Shown here one piece after another: positions 19,053-32,255 of a DNA stretch of 64,000 nt (its first letter is position 1; each line of letters begins with the position of its first letter). The position numbers and the translations under genes were made by a program. The notes below the pieces were generated by a model that was not told the origin of the DNA, ran no database searches, and saw only the letters and a program-made list of their open reading frames with translations. Location of the stretch: assembly GCA_034440575.1 (NCBI GenBank), contig JAOTOL010001336.1:151001-215000 (forward strand). The letters run 5' to 3'. Origin of the DNA: Imbricaverruca yamaguchii. Taxonomy: Eukaryota > Arthropoda > Thecostraca > Neoverrucidae.

Positions 19053-21941
19053 CGGGGTATATTGAAGGTCGCTTCCACGAATGACAAGTAAAAAGATCAC
19101 AGCTTGAATAATTTTAACCCCTGTTGAGCCATTCGAATCTCTGCTTAGCAACGGGCGTCTGCTTTGGACATCCATGACCCCTCGAGAACTGACTGGAAGA
19201 CCCCGGCACGTACCTTATGGATCGTGAAATTCACTGGATATGCTCTGAGCTCGTTACATTGACCAATCTAAGTAACATGTAGCTCTTCTGGGTCGGGGCG
19301 TAGGATTGATCGGGCCCTGGGTCCAGCCCTGGATCGATCAACATAGGGTACCCTCATTACCAATTTCTCCCAGAATTTGGGACACTATATATTGACATCT
19401 ATAAAAAAGCATTAATTTTATAAATATGATGCTTCCTGTTCCAGTTTTCCCTGGGACCATGATGCTTCCTGGGACACAATAATCAGGAAATGGTTAATCA
19501 AAAAGATACTTCAGGATATGGAGTATCCACTTGGCGTCGAAACGACTTTTTCCACTTTCGCTTCGCACTGTGCCTAATTTCATTATTTAAATTGCTATGA
19601 TATTTATATATTACGTCGAATTTCTTGTCGGTGAAAACTGGGTAAAAACAGTACTAAAAGAAACAGCATGTAGCCATTATAGCACACTCCACATTGTGAT
19701 CAGTGCAAAATGAGCAGCGTGATTATTTGAGAAAACCTTTGAGGATTGCTTGTAGGAGCAATCCTTGCAGTCATAGAATTACTAATATGTACCATCTCAA
19801 GTTACCAAAAAGGACAGTTACCACCAATAACAAATAATATTTGAAAGAACCGCGAGAATATCGTCACCACTCATCATAAATGTTTGGGTAATCTACCTAA
19901 AATGAACACGCGCAGCATGTACTCAACATTTATGCCGCATGGCTTGAGCTTTTCATGGATTTGACTTCGAAAGTTGGGAGCTCGCTGCCACGTTAGTGGT
20001 GGAGTGGGGACTGAGCTGCAAGTTGGAGGGCGGGAGGCAGGGGTTAGAACCATCCCAACTGAATAGGATCCTACACACCTGCTTCTGGGCCATTTTGTAC
20101 ATCACTGGATGATTTCTAGAGGCCTCATGGCGACAGACTCTACTTATGTCATTTGATAACCTTTGTGTCTATAATGGTGCTCCAGCCAGTGCTTTAGAGC
20201 TAATGTATTTTATGCGATGAAAGCGCATGTGTTGTCGATGCTGATATAGTGTACAGCTTTAAATGAATGTCAGGTCGAACATATTTGATAAAAGCGTCGT
20301 TGCCTGTATAACCTGTCAGGAGATGAAGTTTTACAAATGGAGAAAATACGAAATATGCCTGGACCCAAAGGCAGTTTCACCTTCTACTGCTTCACAGAGA
20401 CTAGCCAGAGCCTTTCCATTCTGTTGCAAACCAATCGTCTGTCTCCCATTGAATCAGAAAATGCGTTAGTCATGTCTGAAATCATATCCGATTCATAGGT
20501 CTACGCATTGCATCATCGTTGAAACTATGAGATGTGGTAGTAGGGATGTAAGCGCTCTCCTAGAGGTGATGGCAAGTTCGTTACCAATTGAATTTTCATG
20601 GAACACTATCCAGGTCATAATATAAAAATGTGAAATTCAGTTCGAGAGTTAAAAATTGCCACTCCTGTCTCCCACACCAATGGCGTGCGATTAAGGAAAT
20701 ATCCTATCATTACTAATGAAGTGAAGTAGTGTCAGAGTTTGGAAGAAATCCTCGGAACTAACTGGCCATCGATCAAGAAATATCAGTTGGCTCAAGACAG
20801 TCTTAACGATGAACAATTTAGGCTCAGGTCCAGTTTGAATGCCTTCCATTTTCACCCCATAGATTGGATAGTCGGATGTAAAGCTCAACTCATCTCTTTC
20901 CTAAGTATAAAACTTAGGACTTGCTTCCAAATTATTTCTAATATAGGCAATGGAAGTGAGGGAAAAATAAATCCTTAGTTGTTAATGGATATCTTCCTAA
21001 TAATGTTCCCCCTCTCCTACACATGCATGCCTTCATACAACATACAAACAGATATTGCAACAGCTTTGCAAACATTTTTCCAAGTGAAAGCGTGGAATAT
21101 TTCATCCAACTTCTACCAGACCAATTTCTCTATGAGAAGCAGAACATACAACATACGTCTAATCAATTGTGATACCATATCAATCGTAACTAAAACAAGT
21201 CCCATCACAAAATATCCTCTCCGAATACCTGCAGCATGGTCGGTGGTGTAAATAATGTAAAATATTACAATATTTTTCATATACAAATAAGCACATTTTG
21301 CAACCGTAGATGTTTTGGAATAGCGTGACCGTGTTGTCACCTACAGTTGTAGCGCTGCACCACAATATTCTGCACCACGTGCTCGTTTTGGAATATTTGG
21401 GTGCCTTGAGCAGGAGCGTATTCGGTAGTTCTGCAAGAAGTCACAATTGAATGCTAAAAATGATCTAGTTAAAAGAGAAAGTGGCGTTGAAGCTACATGA
21501 AGAAAACATGAGTTTTCTCAATAGCAACTGAAAGCAAGATAAAAATGGAATAATTCATGGCACATAGAGTCACATTTAGTCACGAGACAGACGCTCCTTT
21601 CCCCATTCATCCCCTAGCAGCCCAAAACATTTAAGACAAATAAGCATACCTCTAGCCTCTTATTTGGAGAAGGGTCGCCAGCTCTGCCGTGACCATCAAT
21701 TATGAACCATTTTCACCAACAACCAAATGGGAATCCGTATGCTCAGATAAAAAAATTGGCATTGCACAGCTTATCTTTAGTGGGCAAGGCCATGTTTTGT
21801 CAGCATGCATATTCCACAAATAAATCCAAACATCAGATATACTAGAGTGCAAAGGAATACATTCAGCATGAAGTTCCGAAAAATGGCAGCCAACTGTTCA
21901 TATCGGCTTCCTCGGGGGACACCACACTGAGTCCAACATCG
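19053..21941. other. Unique sequence, no recognised gene
   Basis: A small inverted repeat (TTGATCG at 19306-19312, CGATCAA at 19335-19341) surrounds a GGGCCCTGGGTCCAGCCC stretch. Plus-strand frames at 20739-20978 and 20979-21251 are contiguous apart from one stop, and together make about 170 codons of ordinary composition with no recognised motif. Minus-strand frames at 20691-20888 and 21113-21340 overlap them. No gene can be supported. Confidence 0.45.
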
Positions 21942-21944
21942 GAC

Positions 21945-23892
21945 TTCGCCAGTCAGTCCTGCGCCAGTCAGTCCTGCGCCAGTCAGTCCCGCGCCAGTCA
22001 GTCCTGCGCCAGTCAGTCCTGCGCCAGTCAGTCCTGCGCCAGTCAGTCCTGCGCCAGTCAGTCCTGCGCCAGTCAGTCCTGCGCCAGTCAGTCCTGCGCC
22101 AGCCAGTCCTGCGCCAGCCAGTCCCGCGCCAGCCAGTCCTGCGCCAGTCAGTCCTGCGCCAGCCAGTCCTGCGCCAGTCAGTCCTGCGCCAGTCAGTCCT
22201 GCGCCAGTCAGTCCTGCGCCAGTCAGTCCTGCGCCAGTCAGTCCTGCGCCAGTCAGTCCTGCGCCAGTCAGTCCTGCGCCAGTCAGTCCTGCGCCAGTCA
22301 GTCCTGCGCCAGCCAGTCCTGCGCCAGCCAGTCCTGCGCCAGTCAGTCCTGCGCCAGTCAGTCCTGCGCCAGCCAGTCCTGCGCCAGTCAGTCCTGCGCC
22401 AGTCAGTCCTGCGCCAGTCAGTCCTGCGCCAGTCAGTCCTGCGCCAGTCAGTCCTGCGCCAGTCAGTCCTGCGCCAGCCAGTCCTGCGCCAGTCAGTCCT
22501 GCGCCAGTCAGTCCTGCGCCAGTCAGTCCTGCGCCAGTCAGTCCTGCGCCAGTCAGTCCTGCGCCAGCCAGTCCTGCGCCAGTCAGTCCTGCGCCAGTCA
22601 GTCCTGCGCCAGTCAGTCCTGCGCCAGTCAGTCCTGCGCCAGTCAGTCCTGCGCCAGCCAGTCCTGCGCCAGCCAGTCCCGCGCCAGACAGTCCTGCGCC
22701 AGTCAGTCCTGCGCCAGCCAGTCCTGCGCCAGTCAGTCCTGCGCCAGCCAGTCCTGCGCCAGTCAGTCCTGCGCCAGTCAGTCCTGCGCCAGTCAGTCCT
22801 GCGCCAGTCAGTCCTGCGCCAGCCAGTCCTGCGCCAGTCAGTCCTGCGCCAGTCAGTCCTGCGCCAGCCAGTCCTGCGCCAGTCAGTCCTGCGCCAGCCA
22901 GTCCTGCGCCAGTCAGTCCTGCGCCAGTCAGTCCTGCGCCAGTCAGTCCTGCGCCAGTCAGTCCTGCGCCAGTCAGTCCTGCGCCAGTCAGTCCTGCGCC
23001 AGCCAGTCCTGCGCCAGCCAGTCCCGCGCCAGACAGTCCTGCGCCAGCCAGTCCCGCGCCAGCCAGTCCTGCGCCAGCCAGTCCTGCGCCAGTCAGTCCT
23101 GCGCCAGCCAGTCCTGCGCCAGTCAGTCCTGCGCCAGTCAGTCCTGCGCCAGCCAGTCCTGCGCCAGCCAGTCCCGCGCCAGTCAGTCCTGCGCCAGCAG
23201 TCCTGCGCCAGCCAGTCCTGCGCCAGTCAGTCCTGCGCCAGCCAGTCCTGCGCCAGCCAGTCCTGCGCCAGCCAGTCCCGCGCCAGACAGTCCTGCGCCA
23301 GTCAGTCCTGCGCCAGCCAGTCCTGCGCCAGTCAGTCCTGCGCCAGCCAGTCCTGCGCCAGTCAGTCCTGCGCCAGTCAGTCCTGCGCCAGTCAGTCCTG
23401 CGCCAGTCAGTCCTGCGCCAGTCAGTCCTGCGCCAGCCAGTCCTGCGCCAGTCAGTCCTGCGCCAGTCCTGCGCCAGCCAGTCCCGCGCCAGTCAGTCCT
23501 GCGCCAGTCAGTCCTGCGCCAGTCAGTCCTGCGCCAGTCAGTCCTGCGCCAGTCAGTCCTGCGCCAGTCAGTCCTGCGCCAGTCAGTCCTGCGCCAGTCA
23601 GTCCTGCGCCAGCCAGTCCTGCGCCAGCCAGTCCTGCGCCAGTCAGTCCTGCGCCAGTCAGTCCTGCGCCAGTCAGTCTTTGGCCAGCCAGTCCTGCGCC
23701 AGCCAGTCCCGCGCCAGACAGTCCTGCGCCAGTCAGTCCTGCGCCAGCCAGTCCTGCGCCAGTCAGTCCTGCGCCAGTCAGTCCTGCGCCAGTCAGTCCT
23801 GCGCCAGTCAGTCCTGCGCCAGTCAGTCCTGCGCCAGCCAGTTCGGCGCCAGTCAGTCCTGCGCTAATCAGTCCTGCGCTAATCAGCTCGAC
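21945..23892. repeat. 15-bp minisatellite, about 129 copies
   Basis: The unit is GCGCCAGTCAGTCCT with a common variant GCGCCAGCCAGTCCT and rarer CCC and GACA variants. Length is almost perfectly constant. One 14-bp unit at about 23190 and one 11-bp unit at about 23461 break phase. The 15-bp unit is stop-free in three plus frames and two minus frames. In one plus frame it reads as repeats of CASQS, but no start codon opens it and the indels shift it, so no gene is called. Variant order shows internal segmental duplication. Confidence 0.99.
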
Positions 23893-25813
23893 GCTGATCT
23901 CACCGTCCAGCGCGTGCCTACACGAAGATGGCCGCCATCCCGTGTGAATGCTCCGTTGACATCACAGCCACTGGGGTTGACCTCGCCGGCCAGCCGGGAA
24001 CAGAGGTGAGCTGATAAAGCCGTCCCTCTCTGACGACTATAAATATTGTTGCGTGGACAGGTGATCGTTAGCATCCCACCAATCCCTGCTCCATCATTCC
24101 CTGCTTATCGATCAAACTTCAGCTTGCCGGTTGATTTATTGACCTCCTAGAGGCCATCGCTCCCGGCTCCGTCACACCATGATCTCGAATAAAGAGCCCG
24201 CAGGCGGCATAGAAGAAGATGGCCAAGATGGCCGTCCAGCAGGCGCATGCATCGCTTCATGCGGCAGATGCATTCATAACAGTGCAATATACAATGCTGG
24301 TTCATTCTTGATGCAGATATGCAGGCGTCCGGAGCGGCGTGCCATTGGCGACTGTCGTGCTCATCTGAGGGGTGTAGACGCGGCGGTACCAGCACGACCG
24401 GACCCTGACAACTGCTGGCCACCAATCGGCCAGTGATTGCGTCACAGGTCGGTCGAGTGGCATTCCCATCGTCAAATTGCCACCATAAACTATACAAATA
24501 TAACATCCGCATTACCATATTAACGAGGCCTGCTGATGGTTCTGGGAAAGCGTTGATTGGTTTGCACCTGGATTGCCCGCGCGCCGTCTGTTCGGCTTTC
24601 GGTTGACGTTCTGTCTGCTCGGAACGGTGTACCACTAAACGCCCCCTCCCCACTCCTACGCGACGGAAATGGCTGGTTATCTGCAGACGAAACGACCAGC
24701 GCTGCTCACAGCCGACGCATACCAATCTGAATGCTTGCATCCCATAAATCCAACGAGAACTTATGATTACTAGCAAATCACGCGTAACCTCGTAACGTCC
24801 CAAGGACGGCGGAGAAATGAAAGAAAACCGCAATGGCCTCAGGGGGATGTTGAACGGTGCATCAATTTGTGAGCCTGTTAAGCGGCGAAGTTACTGGCTG
24901 ACTGAGTATTCGTCTGGCGTGATTAGTATCTGCGCACTGAGCCATATCTTGCTAAGTTCAGAGACCACACAATGTGTTCCGCACACTTTTATGGCCAAAC
25001 CAAACTTTTCCCATTTCACTGGATAAGAGAACAACGAGTAACTTTAGGTACCTCGTTGAACGATAGTGTTCAGATTACTGAGAAGGAAGTCCACCAAGCC
25101 GTTCAATGTTTAATAGCTTGCTTCCGTGAACTCCAACAGGTGTTGGTGGATGCCAAATGAGTGCAAGCTACAAAGCTGTGAGCAGCGGGATAGGTCTACA
25201 ATAATTCAATTATGTCGTTGGTTCAGGGCAAACAAAGCTTGCGGCCGTACTAAGTAAACGTTATTACAGGATTATTGCATCGTTATTACGTCCATAATAT
25301 TTCAAACCAGGCTGATATAGGAGCACCGATTATGAGCTGCCTATTTGCATGAAGACTGTTAGAGACTGCAGGAAAAGATGGCGGATATTAAGCATTATAA
25401 ACTGACACCCTCTTGAGTCTTTGCATACAAAGTGTATGGATAAAATAACATCAACGGCAAGCATACGACTGAGAACTATTCCTGCGGAGTGTGGCTCAGG
25501 GCAATGTGCGTGGAACTAAAAAGAACGCAAGCTTTGAAATGGAAGTAAGTGTAGGCCCACGGCTTCTAAATGATTTTAAAATATCTCAAGGTGTCAGGAA
25601 TTGAATTTGAGGCACATGTCTGCCTGAAAATACAAGGCTTTCCCGCATTACATCGCACGTGATCCATGGATTAAAAGGTTAACCCATGGTATTCTCCGAG
25701 ACGTTTCCTTCAAACCAAATTATAAATAAGGTTCTTCTTCTAACTAAAACGCTTCATGCGCAAACACTTTCTGACAGTGTACGAAAGATCTATGAGTTCG
25801 CCTCGAATGTATG
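23893..25813. other. Unique sequence, no assignable gene
   Basis: Just after the array lies GATGGCCGCCATC (about 23927-23939), a palindrome of two YY1-like cores, followed by a GAG|GTGAGC donor-like site at 24005. The minus-strand frame 24147-24833 (228 codons, opened by TTG rather than ATG) is the longest non-repetitive open stretch in the window. It has no recognised domain and overlaps plus-strand frames. Another AAGATGGCGG lies at about 25376. The remainder shows nothing. Confidence 0.4.
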
Positions 25814-25850
25814 GGGAGCTGCTGCCACCCGAGAGATGGCAGCAGCTCCC
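25814..25850. repeat. Perfect 14-bp hairpin
   Basis: GGGAGCTGCTGCCA at 25814-25827 pairs perfectly with 25837-25850 across a 9-nt loop. It lies inside a plus-strand open frame (25686-25931, 81 codons, no known motif). Confidence 0.9.
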
Positions 25851-26235
25851 AATGTTCGCCGTATCACAGGATTAACGTTGACCGACCAGCGCCCAAGGCA
25901 TCCGGCTCATTGGCATGGTCTGTCTTTTTAAACAGGTCCTTCAGTTCGGTGGCACACATCGAGGACACGGCCTCGCCTCGTTCCACCGGGACAGTCCTCT
26001 GTCCACCGGACCCGACACATCGGGATAACGCCACTGTGTGCTCAGAGTGCTGTAGCAGCGTGCTATGGCTATGTGGGATCTGAGACAAGCGCGTGCTCAT
26101 GACTATCCAACAAGGGCACCGAAATAAGAAACACTGTTGTGTATGGAACACTCGGAACATACCGACAATCCGAAACACCATGTGGTGTGCATCATGCACA
26201 CCATTTGGACCGCACACTTTCAGCTTTCGTTGCAC

Positions 26236-26335
26236 TATACACAGTGCATAGTATGCATACGTGGGCATGCGTGCATGTAAGCACTACTGTGCATGCATGC
26301 ATACTATACATGTATATGCATAATATGCATGTGCG
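26236..26335. repeat. ATGCAT/TGCA-rich alternating purine-pyrimidine tract
   Basis: The tract is dense in GCATGC and ATGCAT palindromes, for example GTGCATGCATGCATAC at about 26290-26305 and TATGCATAATATGCATGTGC at about 26315-26334. Such alternating sequence can adopt Z-DNA or cruciform forms. A similar shorter ATGCATGCATGC tract is at 15960-15975. Confidence 0.75.
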
Positions 26336-27366
26336 GATGAAGAAAAAACGATTCAGACAAGGGCACAACGCATCAAAAACACGAGCCGTGTATGAAAGGA
26401 AACTTACCTTTGCCTCGGACGGCAGTTTCGCGACGGTCTGCGCAGATCCACGACCAACATCCCAAAGACCAAGCAGTGGAATGCTTTGGACGACTAGAAG
26501 CATTTGGTTGCTAAAAGTAGTTTATCTAGTTAGCTGAATGCAAGGCCGAATCCGATGAAAAGGGCATAGAAACGCAAGCTCGCCAATCATGTTTTCTAGT
26601 CTTTTTTTTCGCAAGGACGAATTAATGTCGTTTGTGATTGTCCTGGGAACAATCAGACATTTCTTCTGAGCAGCAATTTGAGGACGATGCAGAGTTTTCC
26701 TCACAAAAAGCAACGCAGACACAAGCGCAGGAGATATTTACATCTAGGACAATAGCTTCTTTCCATTGGCGTACAAAAGTACCGTACGGTGCGTTGCTTC
26801 CACCCCACCCCGCCTCATCGGTGCCGACCACACCAGGCCGGCTGGTAGCAGCCAGCGCCCATACCTTTCACACTATTAACTAAACCGTACGGGTCTTGTG
26901 GTGTTGCAACAGCATGCACGCTGGCAGTTTCACCGGTCGGTATGTGGACAGCTGGCCGCCGGACCGCTGTGTGGGCAGAGTGGGTGGTGCGACCTCCGGC
27001 GGCGGTGTGGCGCCATATCATGGTGGGGCGCCATATCATGTCATCGATATTGTTCAGTTTGTGGGGGAGGTGCCAAGCTGTTTGCTGTAAATGCAGTTGC
27101 ACTGATCGCTTGAAATGTTTTCTGTATTGTGTCATTTGACAGCTCTTAACATTCGTTTGCCTCAATAAGCTGTGTTTTCCTTAAAAAACACGAAGGCCTG
27201 CATGATCAAGATTGACTAAATCCATTCAACTGAGGTGTTGAATAAATATAAGAAAGTGTCAGCTTGAAAATTAATTTGCGGGTATTTGCAGACCCACAAA
27301 TACGGAGGTCGATGCACACAAATACAAATACAAATATGGCTGGGAGGCGAAAATGTCACGTTGGTA
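26336..27366. other. Unique sequence, no assignable gene
   Basis: On the minus strand a consensus donor CAAAG|GTAAGTTT (exon end 26408) follows an open stretch starting with ATG at 26503 (32 codons before the donor). An acceptor-like TACTTTTAG lies just upstream, near 26510. This is a weak candidate exon of about 102 nt. Nothing else is recognised. Confidence 0.35.
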
Positions 27367-27842
27367 GATCCTCTAGACTGTCCGATCTCAGGCGGACGGT
27401 TGTTCTGGGTTGTTCGATTTGATGCGGACAGTTGTTCTGGGCTGTCCAACCTGATACCGCCAGTTGTTCTGGGCTGTCCACCCTGATACCGTCAGTTGTT
27501 CTGGACTGTCCAGCCTGATACCGCCAGTTGTTCTGGGCTGTCCAATCTGATACCGCCAGTTGCTCTGGACTGTCCACCCTGATACCGCCGGATGTTCTGG
27601 ACTGTCCACCCTGATACCGCCAGTTGTTCTGGGCCGTCCAGCCTGATACCGCCAGTTGTTCTGGGCCGTCCAGCCTGATATCGCCAGTTGCTCTGGACTG
27701 TCCACCCTGATACCGCCAGTTGTTCTGGACTGTCCACCCTGATACCGCCAGTTGTCTGGCTCAGCTAGCCTAATATTGCCATGGTTGACCTGAGTTGATG
27801 GGCCTGACCTAAGTTGATGCGCCTGGCCTGACCTGATGGGTA
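27367..27842. repeat. 32-bp minisatellite, 13 copies, plus a short GACCTGA repeat
   Basis: GTTGTTCTGG-like starts recur every 32 bp from 27399 (27431, 27463, 27495, 27527, 27559, 27591 and so on), each followed by CTGTCCA and CTGATACCGCCA. From about 27783 to 27842 the pattern changes to diverged TTGACCTGAGTTGATGGGCC copies. The 32-bp unit has no stop in any minus-strand phase, so frames run through it. Confidence 0.97.
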
Positions 27843-28104
27843 GCATTACGAGTGGGTTGTGGCTTACCATTTTGCTCTTCATATCGTGACCGGAGCGTTT
27901 CGCCGCATTAAGTCTCTTGGCAGGATAATACCCCCCGTAAACACCGGCCATACCCTTGTTCGAGAGTAGCGGTTTCGTTGGAGATTTCCTGATACAGAAG
28001 TGGGTCTTCTTACGGTGCTTGACCAGTGAATAGAACCGGTTACGATGATTGTTTAACCAAGGGAATGCTTTACAGACGGCAACGGTGGCATTGCTGAAGC
28101 GCAT
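27388..28104 (-). CDS. ATG-initiated 238-codon open frame, half minisatellite (doubtful)
   Basis: The frame starts at a true ATG (28104-28102). About 115 residues of ordinary, basic composition (MRFSNATVAVCKAFPWLNNH at the start) precede the 32-bp array. There, because 32 is not a multiple of 3, the protein repeats with a 32-residue period built from 96 nt. Recurring blocks are SPEQLA, GWTAQNNWRYQ and RTTGGIR. Nothing in the non-repeat part is recognised. The long frame is largely explained by the stop-free array, so expression is doubtful. Confidence 0.15.
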   Translation of the reverse strand: MRFSNATVAVCKAFPWLNNHRNRFYSLVKHRKKTHFCIRKSPTKPLLSNKGMAGVYGGYYPAKRLNAAKRSGHDMKSKMVSHNPLVMLPIRSGQAHQLRSGPSTQVNHGNIRLAEPDNWRYQGGQSRTTGGIRVDSPEQLAISGWTAQNNWRYQAGRPRTTGGIRVDSPEHPAVSGWTVQSNWRYQIGQPRTTGGIRLDSPEQLTVSGWTAQNNWRYQVGQPRTTVRIKSNNPEQPSA

Positions 28105-31100
28105 ACAGATCGAGCGTGGATTATTTTATCACTACATTCGAACACCCCAACACGTTGTCAAGAAAACAAAACTGATGGGGTACTGGTGCTAGTATCAATG
28201 AATCACCTCGACGGTCGCCTGCTGATAACTAGCGACTCTCAGCTTAACCCACCGCCAGATAACCGCCGTCAGCTCATGCTCATCCGAATCAATACCGGAG
28301 CGAATGATCGCAGGCACCACTGTGCCACAGCAATCATAAATGGATAACTGTTGAAACAAACATACCCCTTCCATCACCTCGAGTGCGTCATGTCTAACTC
28401 CAGCGGCGAAGTAATTTATAAGACGGTGTTTTTCGGCGATCGGGCAAATAAGTGCAAATACAATCACAAACTGCTGAAGTACCCTGTAGATTGTTATTGC
28501 GCAGCAGCGGCGTGCCATTCCGAAGCGCCGGCCGATTCAGCCCGCCACATGCATGACAAAACACCGCAGCGTCAGGCTTAAGAGGCGTCGATTCGTTTGC
28601 CGATCGTGAAAGCGGCGTTTGATATGCAAGAATGTCTTCGGATCGGCGCGGCGGGCCGGAGGCACGCGCAGTAGCATCCTGCTGGGTGTCGGTAACGGGC
28701 GGTGGTCGCGCTGCGTCGGCTCATGTTTACTGATCCTGCTGACGGGGGTCCGCTGAAACACGCCGCGCCCCTCCCCCCCCCCCGCTGCCGAAACTCGCTG
28801 CCGGTCGGTCGCCGGTCGACGCGTCGGCTCGCGGGTGGCATATTGGACATAGCTGAATAAAACGGGGTGGATGCTGTCGACAACCGACGTTGACGGCTGA
28901 CGGCTGGGGCGGGTAGCAGCGGTGCGCGCTATCATCATCATCGAGGGCACGGCCACCCATTGTGTGACCAGCCACTCTACAGTCACACATATGACGACTC
29001 ATCCCAAGAAGAGGGGTGTGGGAGCGCAACAGCCGACTCTCTCAGATGAGTTCACGGCATGCCACTCGCAAGCGTTTCAACAACCGTTGCTGGGTTATTT
29101 CTTGGTAAGCTGTTCATCTAAGCTATAATAGCTTTCCCCCAATAAAGCAGGATTGAATTCGTCACAGGGAAGCACTAATAATATAAAACTTTGTATCGAA
29201 CAATAATATATTTCCAGAGCTGTACAGAAGTTACCTTATCTCGTCCCATAAGAATGGCGTGCATTCATAACAGTAAACGTTTGATGCACGTGTAGAGATA
29301 ATGTGTACGGCTATATCAGAAAGCAGTTGTGTAGCTGTCCGAATAGGTCCGGATGACGTACATAAAACCGAACAAAATACGCCATATGTAGAGTGGTCAT
29401 CTCCAAATATCAGCAGGCTAAGACGAGAGAACTCAACCAACCTTAGGAGAGCAGACATAAAATTATCAACAAGATCAAGTAGCATAACTGCGATTCCAAG
29501 CGGAAAATTGAGGTGACACAAAAGTGATGCAATTGGAGCTGAATTTCCTACCCACGATTGCAAGAATTGCGAACCGAAGATAAGTTGTCACCGCGGACTG
29601 TAATGCTGTAATATTTCGCCTCATGCTATTCTTACTTTAAGAAATCATGTACCTCTCGCGAAACAAATCAAGCGCCGTAATTTTCCACAGCAGCCGAAGA
29701 CACAGCATCAATTTTGCCTTCACAACGCGCGTTTGCTTTTCGATCGCTAGGACATACGCCCAGCTCCACACACCATCGTATGACGGCGGCTTTATGCACC
29801 AGGGTGGCACACAATCTGTCGTCTCAGTCACCGAACGAGCCTCAGCGGCCAATCGGACACCAGCAGTGATCGCCGCCGAACAAACACCTCGCTACCGGTC
29901 ACTGTCGCCGTGGATCCCGCTCATGCTAATAAACGCCGCCGAGCCGGCTATTATTTTATAATCAGGTTAGCATGAATAATGGTGTCCGCTTACAGGAGAT
30001 GACTGGTGACTTTTCCAGACACATCTGGTCGGCCACAACGTGAGTGGGCTGCGCCAGAAAGAGGCCGACGGCGCCGCCGGGCCGACCGATACCTGACCGG
30101 TGCTCTCCATCGGCCACTGGTCAATGCCCTCGTCTCAAGCAGCTCCTTCCGCATGGAGGCTCCTAGAAGAGCGATCGTGCGGCCCGACGCACAAGAGCGA
30201 CGCCAGCAAGCACCAGAAGACCAAGAAGCCCAACAACACTGGCACGAAGAACAGAAGAACAAGAAGCAAGAAGACAGCATGAAATAGTTTAATAAAACGT
30301 AGTAGACCGAAAATTGATAATCATGCTAGATGATATATACGAAAACGTGGTCGACACACTAATTATGATGAAGTGAAATGCATGAAGTAGCTCGTTGCAT
30401 ATTCTAGCACTGTTGCACACCTTGTGGCATGATGCGGTACATGCTGGATTTCTTGCTGCATCCACATGCTTGTGGAGGCGAATTGACACCTTTGACGACC
30501 TAGTTATTGGGCAATAGAGGAACGTGTTGACCTACAACATACTTAACCCAAAATATTTCATCAATCTTAGTGGTGTGGTCGTGTCAATCACCACAAATCA
30601 ACCAACAACAAAAATGACGGGTGCATTCCGGATTATTCTGGTGCAACTTTTCACACCAGATGATACACATACTATGTCCAAGAAAGGAAAAGAACCGCTC
30701 CTGCACCTACGGAACACATAAACAGCTGTCACGCTTAAGTTGATTTCCTTGAAACGGGTAATGCATGCGACAGTACTGGCATATTTGTCAGGCACTTAAG
30801 CACGCAATCACTCAAGCATACATGTGAGCTTTGCGGTAGCGGACACGCAAGCTGGTTTCTCCGATGGCAAAGGTTAGAACTCCGCCTCGAATTTACAAAT
30901 CCACCTTAAAATTTCACAGTTGCATGACAACTGATACACAAAAATATCTGCACAATCAGATGTTTGCAAAGGTACATGCTTAATCGGTTGATAAGTGTTT
31001 GGTATTTTTTCATGCAGGTAGTGCAGATATTGTGATTGTGGTAAGCTTCTGAATGATTGTGAGTGTTCGGCCACGCATAGCCACATGCTTGCAGACACAA

Positions 31101-32255
31101 AGAGAATGCAAAGGACGGCATTGTTTAGATAAACAGTTAGTCGAAGTATACACTTGGGATGTCGTTTACAGAAGAGACATCGCTTGTCCATTTGCTACGT
31201 TGAGCATTAAAAATGCTTGAAAATCAGTCTGGGAACAGTAAGTATCTATGGAGGATTGGTTTGTCCTGGCTGCTTTCTCACTCCACATGCTAACTGATGT
31301 ATTGGGTGAAAGAGCACTCATGATTCCAGTATTTGGGCGCCCAGGAATTCGCCTATCACACGCTAACTGCTGGTCATCCTCAGATGAAATGATTTCTGGC
31401 CCGGGCTGGTGTTCCTGCCCTGTGATTTACCGCAGTCTCCCACGATTCAAGCGAACCGTACCGATCTTCAGCCGGTGAGTTTTCGGCGGTACTAACCATG
31501 AGTCTAAAGCCTGGGCCCGTGAAGCAATCGAGCACTAACAACTATCGGTGCTGTTTTTATAAATTGCCGACCAACCATCAAAAAACATTTTCATAATGTG
31601 TACGTTTCCCAGATAGTACGCGTCATTTAGGGTTAAGAAATTGCTGGTTCTGCTTATTCTCAGAACCATACGCTCATAAGGCAAAGTTTCGGTGAACTAC
31701 AAGACGAGCTATTTGCTCAGGCAGCCTGATCGATTTGTGTCATGGTCGGCTGAATAAAAAAGCAAGAACACGACGGCCTGCCAATCAGTTAACTTAGCTT
31801 TCTATATCCGCCTCGTTCTAGCCATCCAGAATGAATCACTGTTCCATATGGATACAAAGAACACTTCCTGATAATGTCCCAGCATCAACAAACGTACGCT
31901 AACAGTTCTACAAGTACGTCCCACAAAGAGCTGTCAGCTCGATCATCCGTTAGTGGTCACCATCTCATCACAATGGCTTAGACTAACTTTATTCCACTAT
32001 TCCACACGTTCAAATATAATTCGTGTCCTTCCAACCTTCAAGTAAATCATGCTACGCCTACTCAAAACGTTGTTCTTTCAATAATGCCATGTACGTTTGG
32101 TATAAACGGTTATTTTCTCCCCATCGAAACCCCTCAACCATCCGTCAACCTCCGTCGGCCGAAGATCTTCCACCAGCACCAACGTCAGTCCTGTTTGATG
32201 CTCGCCACAATTGACCGCCATCCACCCATCTGCACCGGCACTGCCGTCGTACATT
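28105..32255. other. Mixed unique sequence, no assignable gene
   Basis: CpG-rich parts (28500-28930, 30010-30200) include an 11-nt C run at about 28773. AT-richer parts (29100-30000, 30290-32250) show no repeats. A minus-strand frame at 29231-29563 (110 codons) is rich in Leu/Ile/Val but has no recognised motif. A plus frame ending at about 30287 is closely followed by AATAAA, which could be a poly(A) signal by chance. A CCAATCGGA box lies at about 29849. Confidence 0.4.

Noticed and set aside
21945..23892. A CASQS-repeat protein
   Set aside because: The frame has no start codon before the array, is interrupted by 14-bp and 11-bp units, and five of six frames are equally open.
24147..24833. 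228-codon minus frame as a gene
   Set aside because: It opens with TTG rather than ATG, has no recognisable motif, and overlaps plus-strand open frames; kept only as a note.
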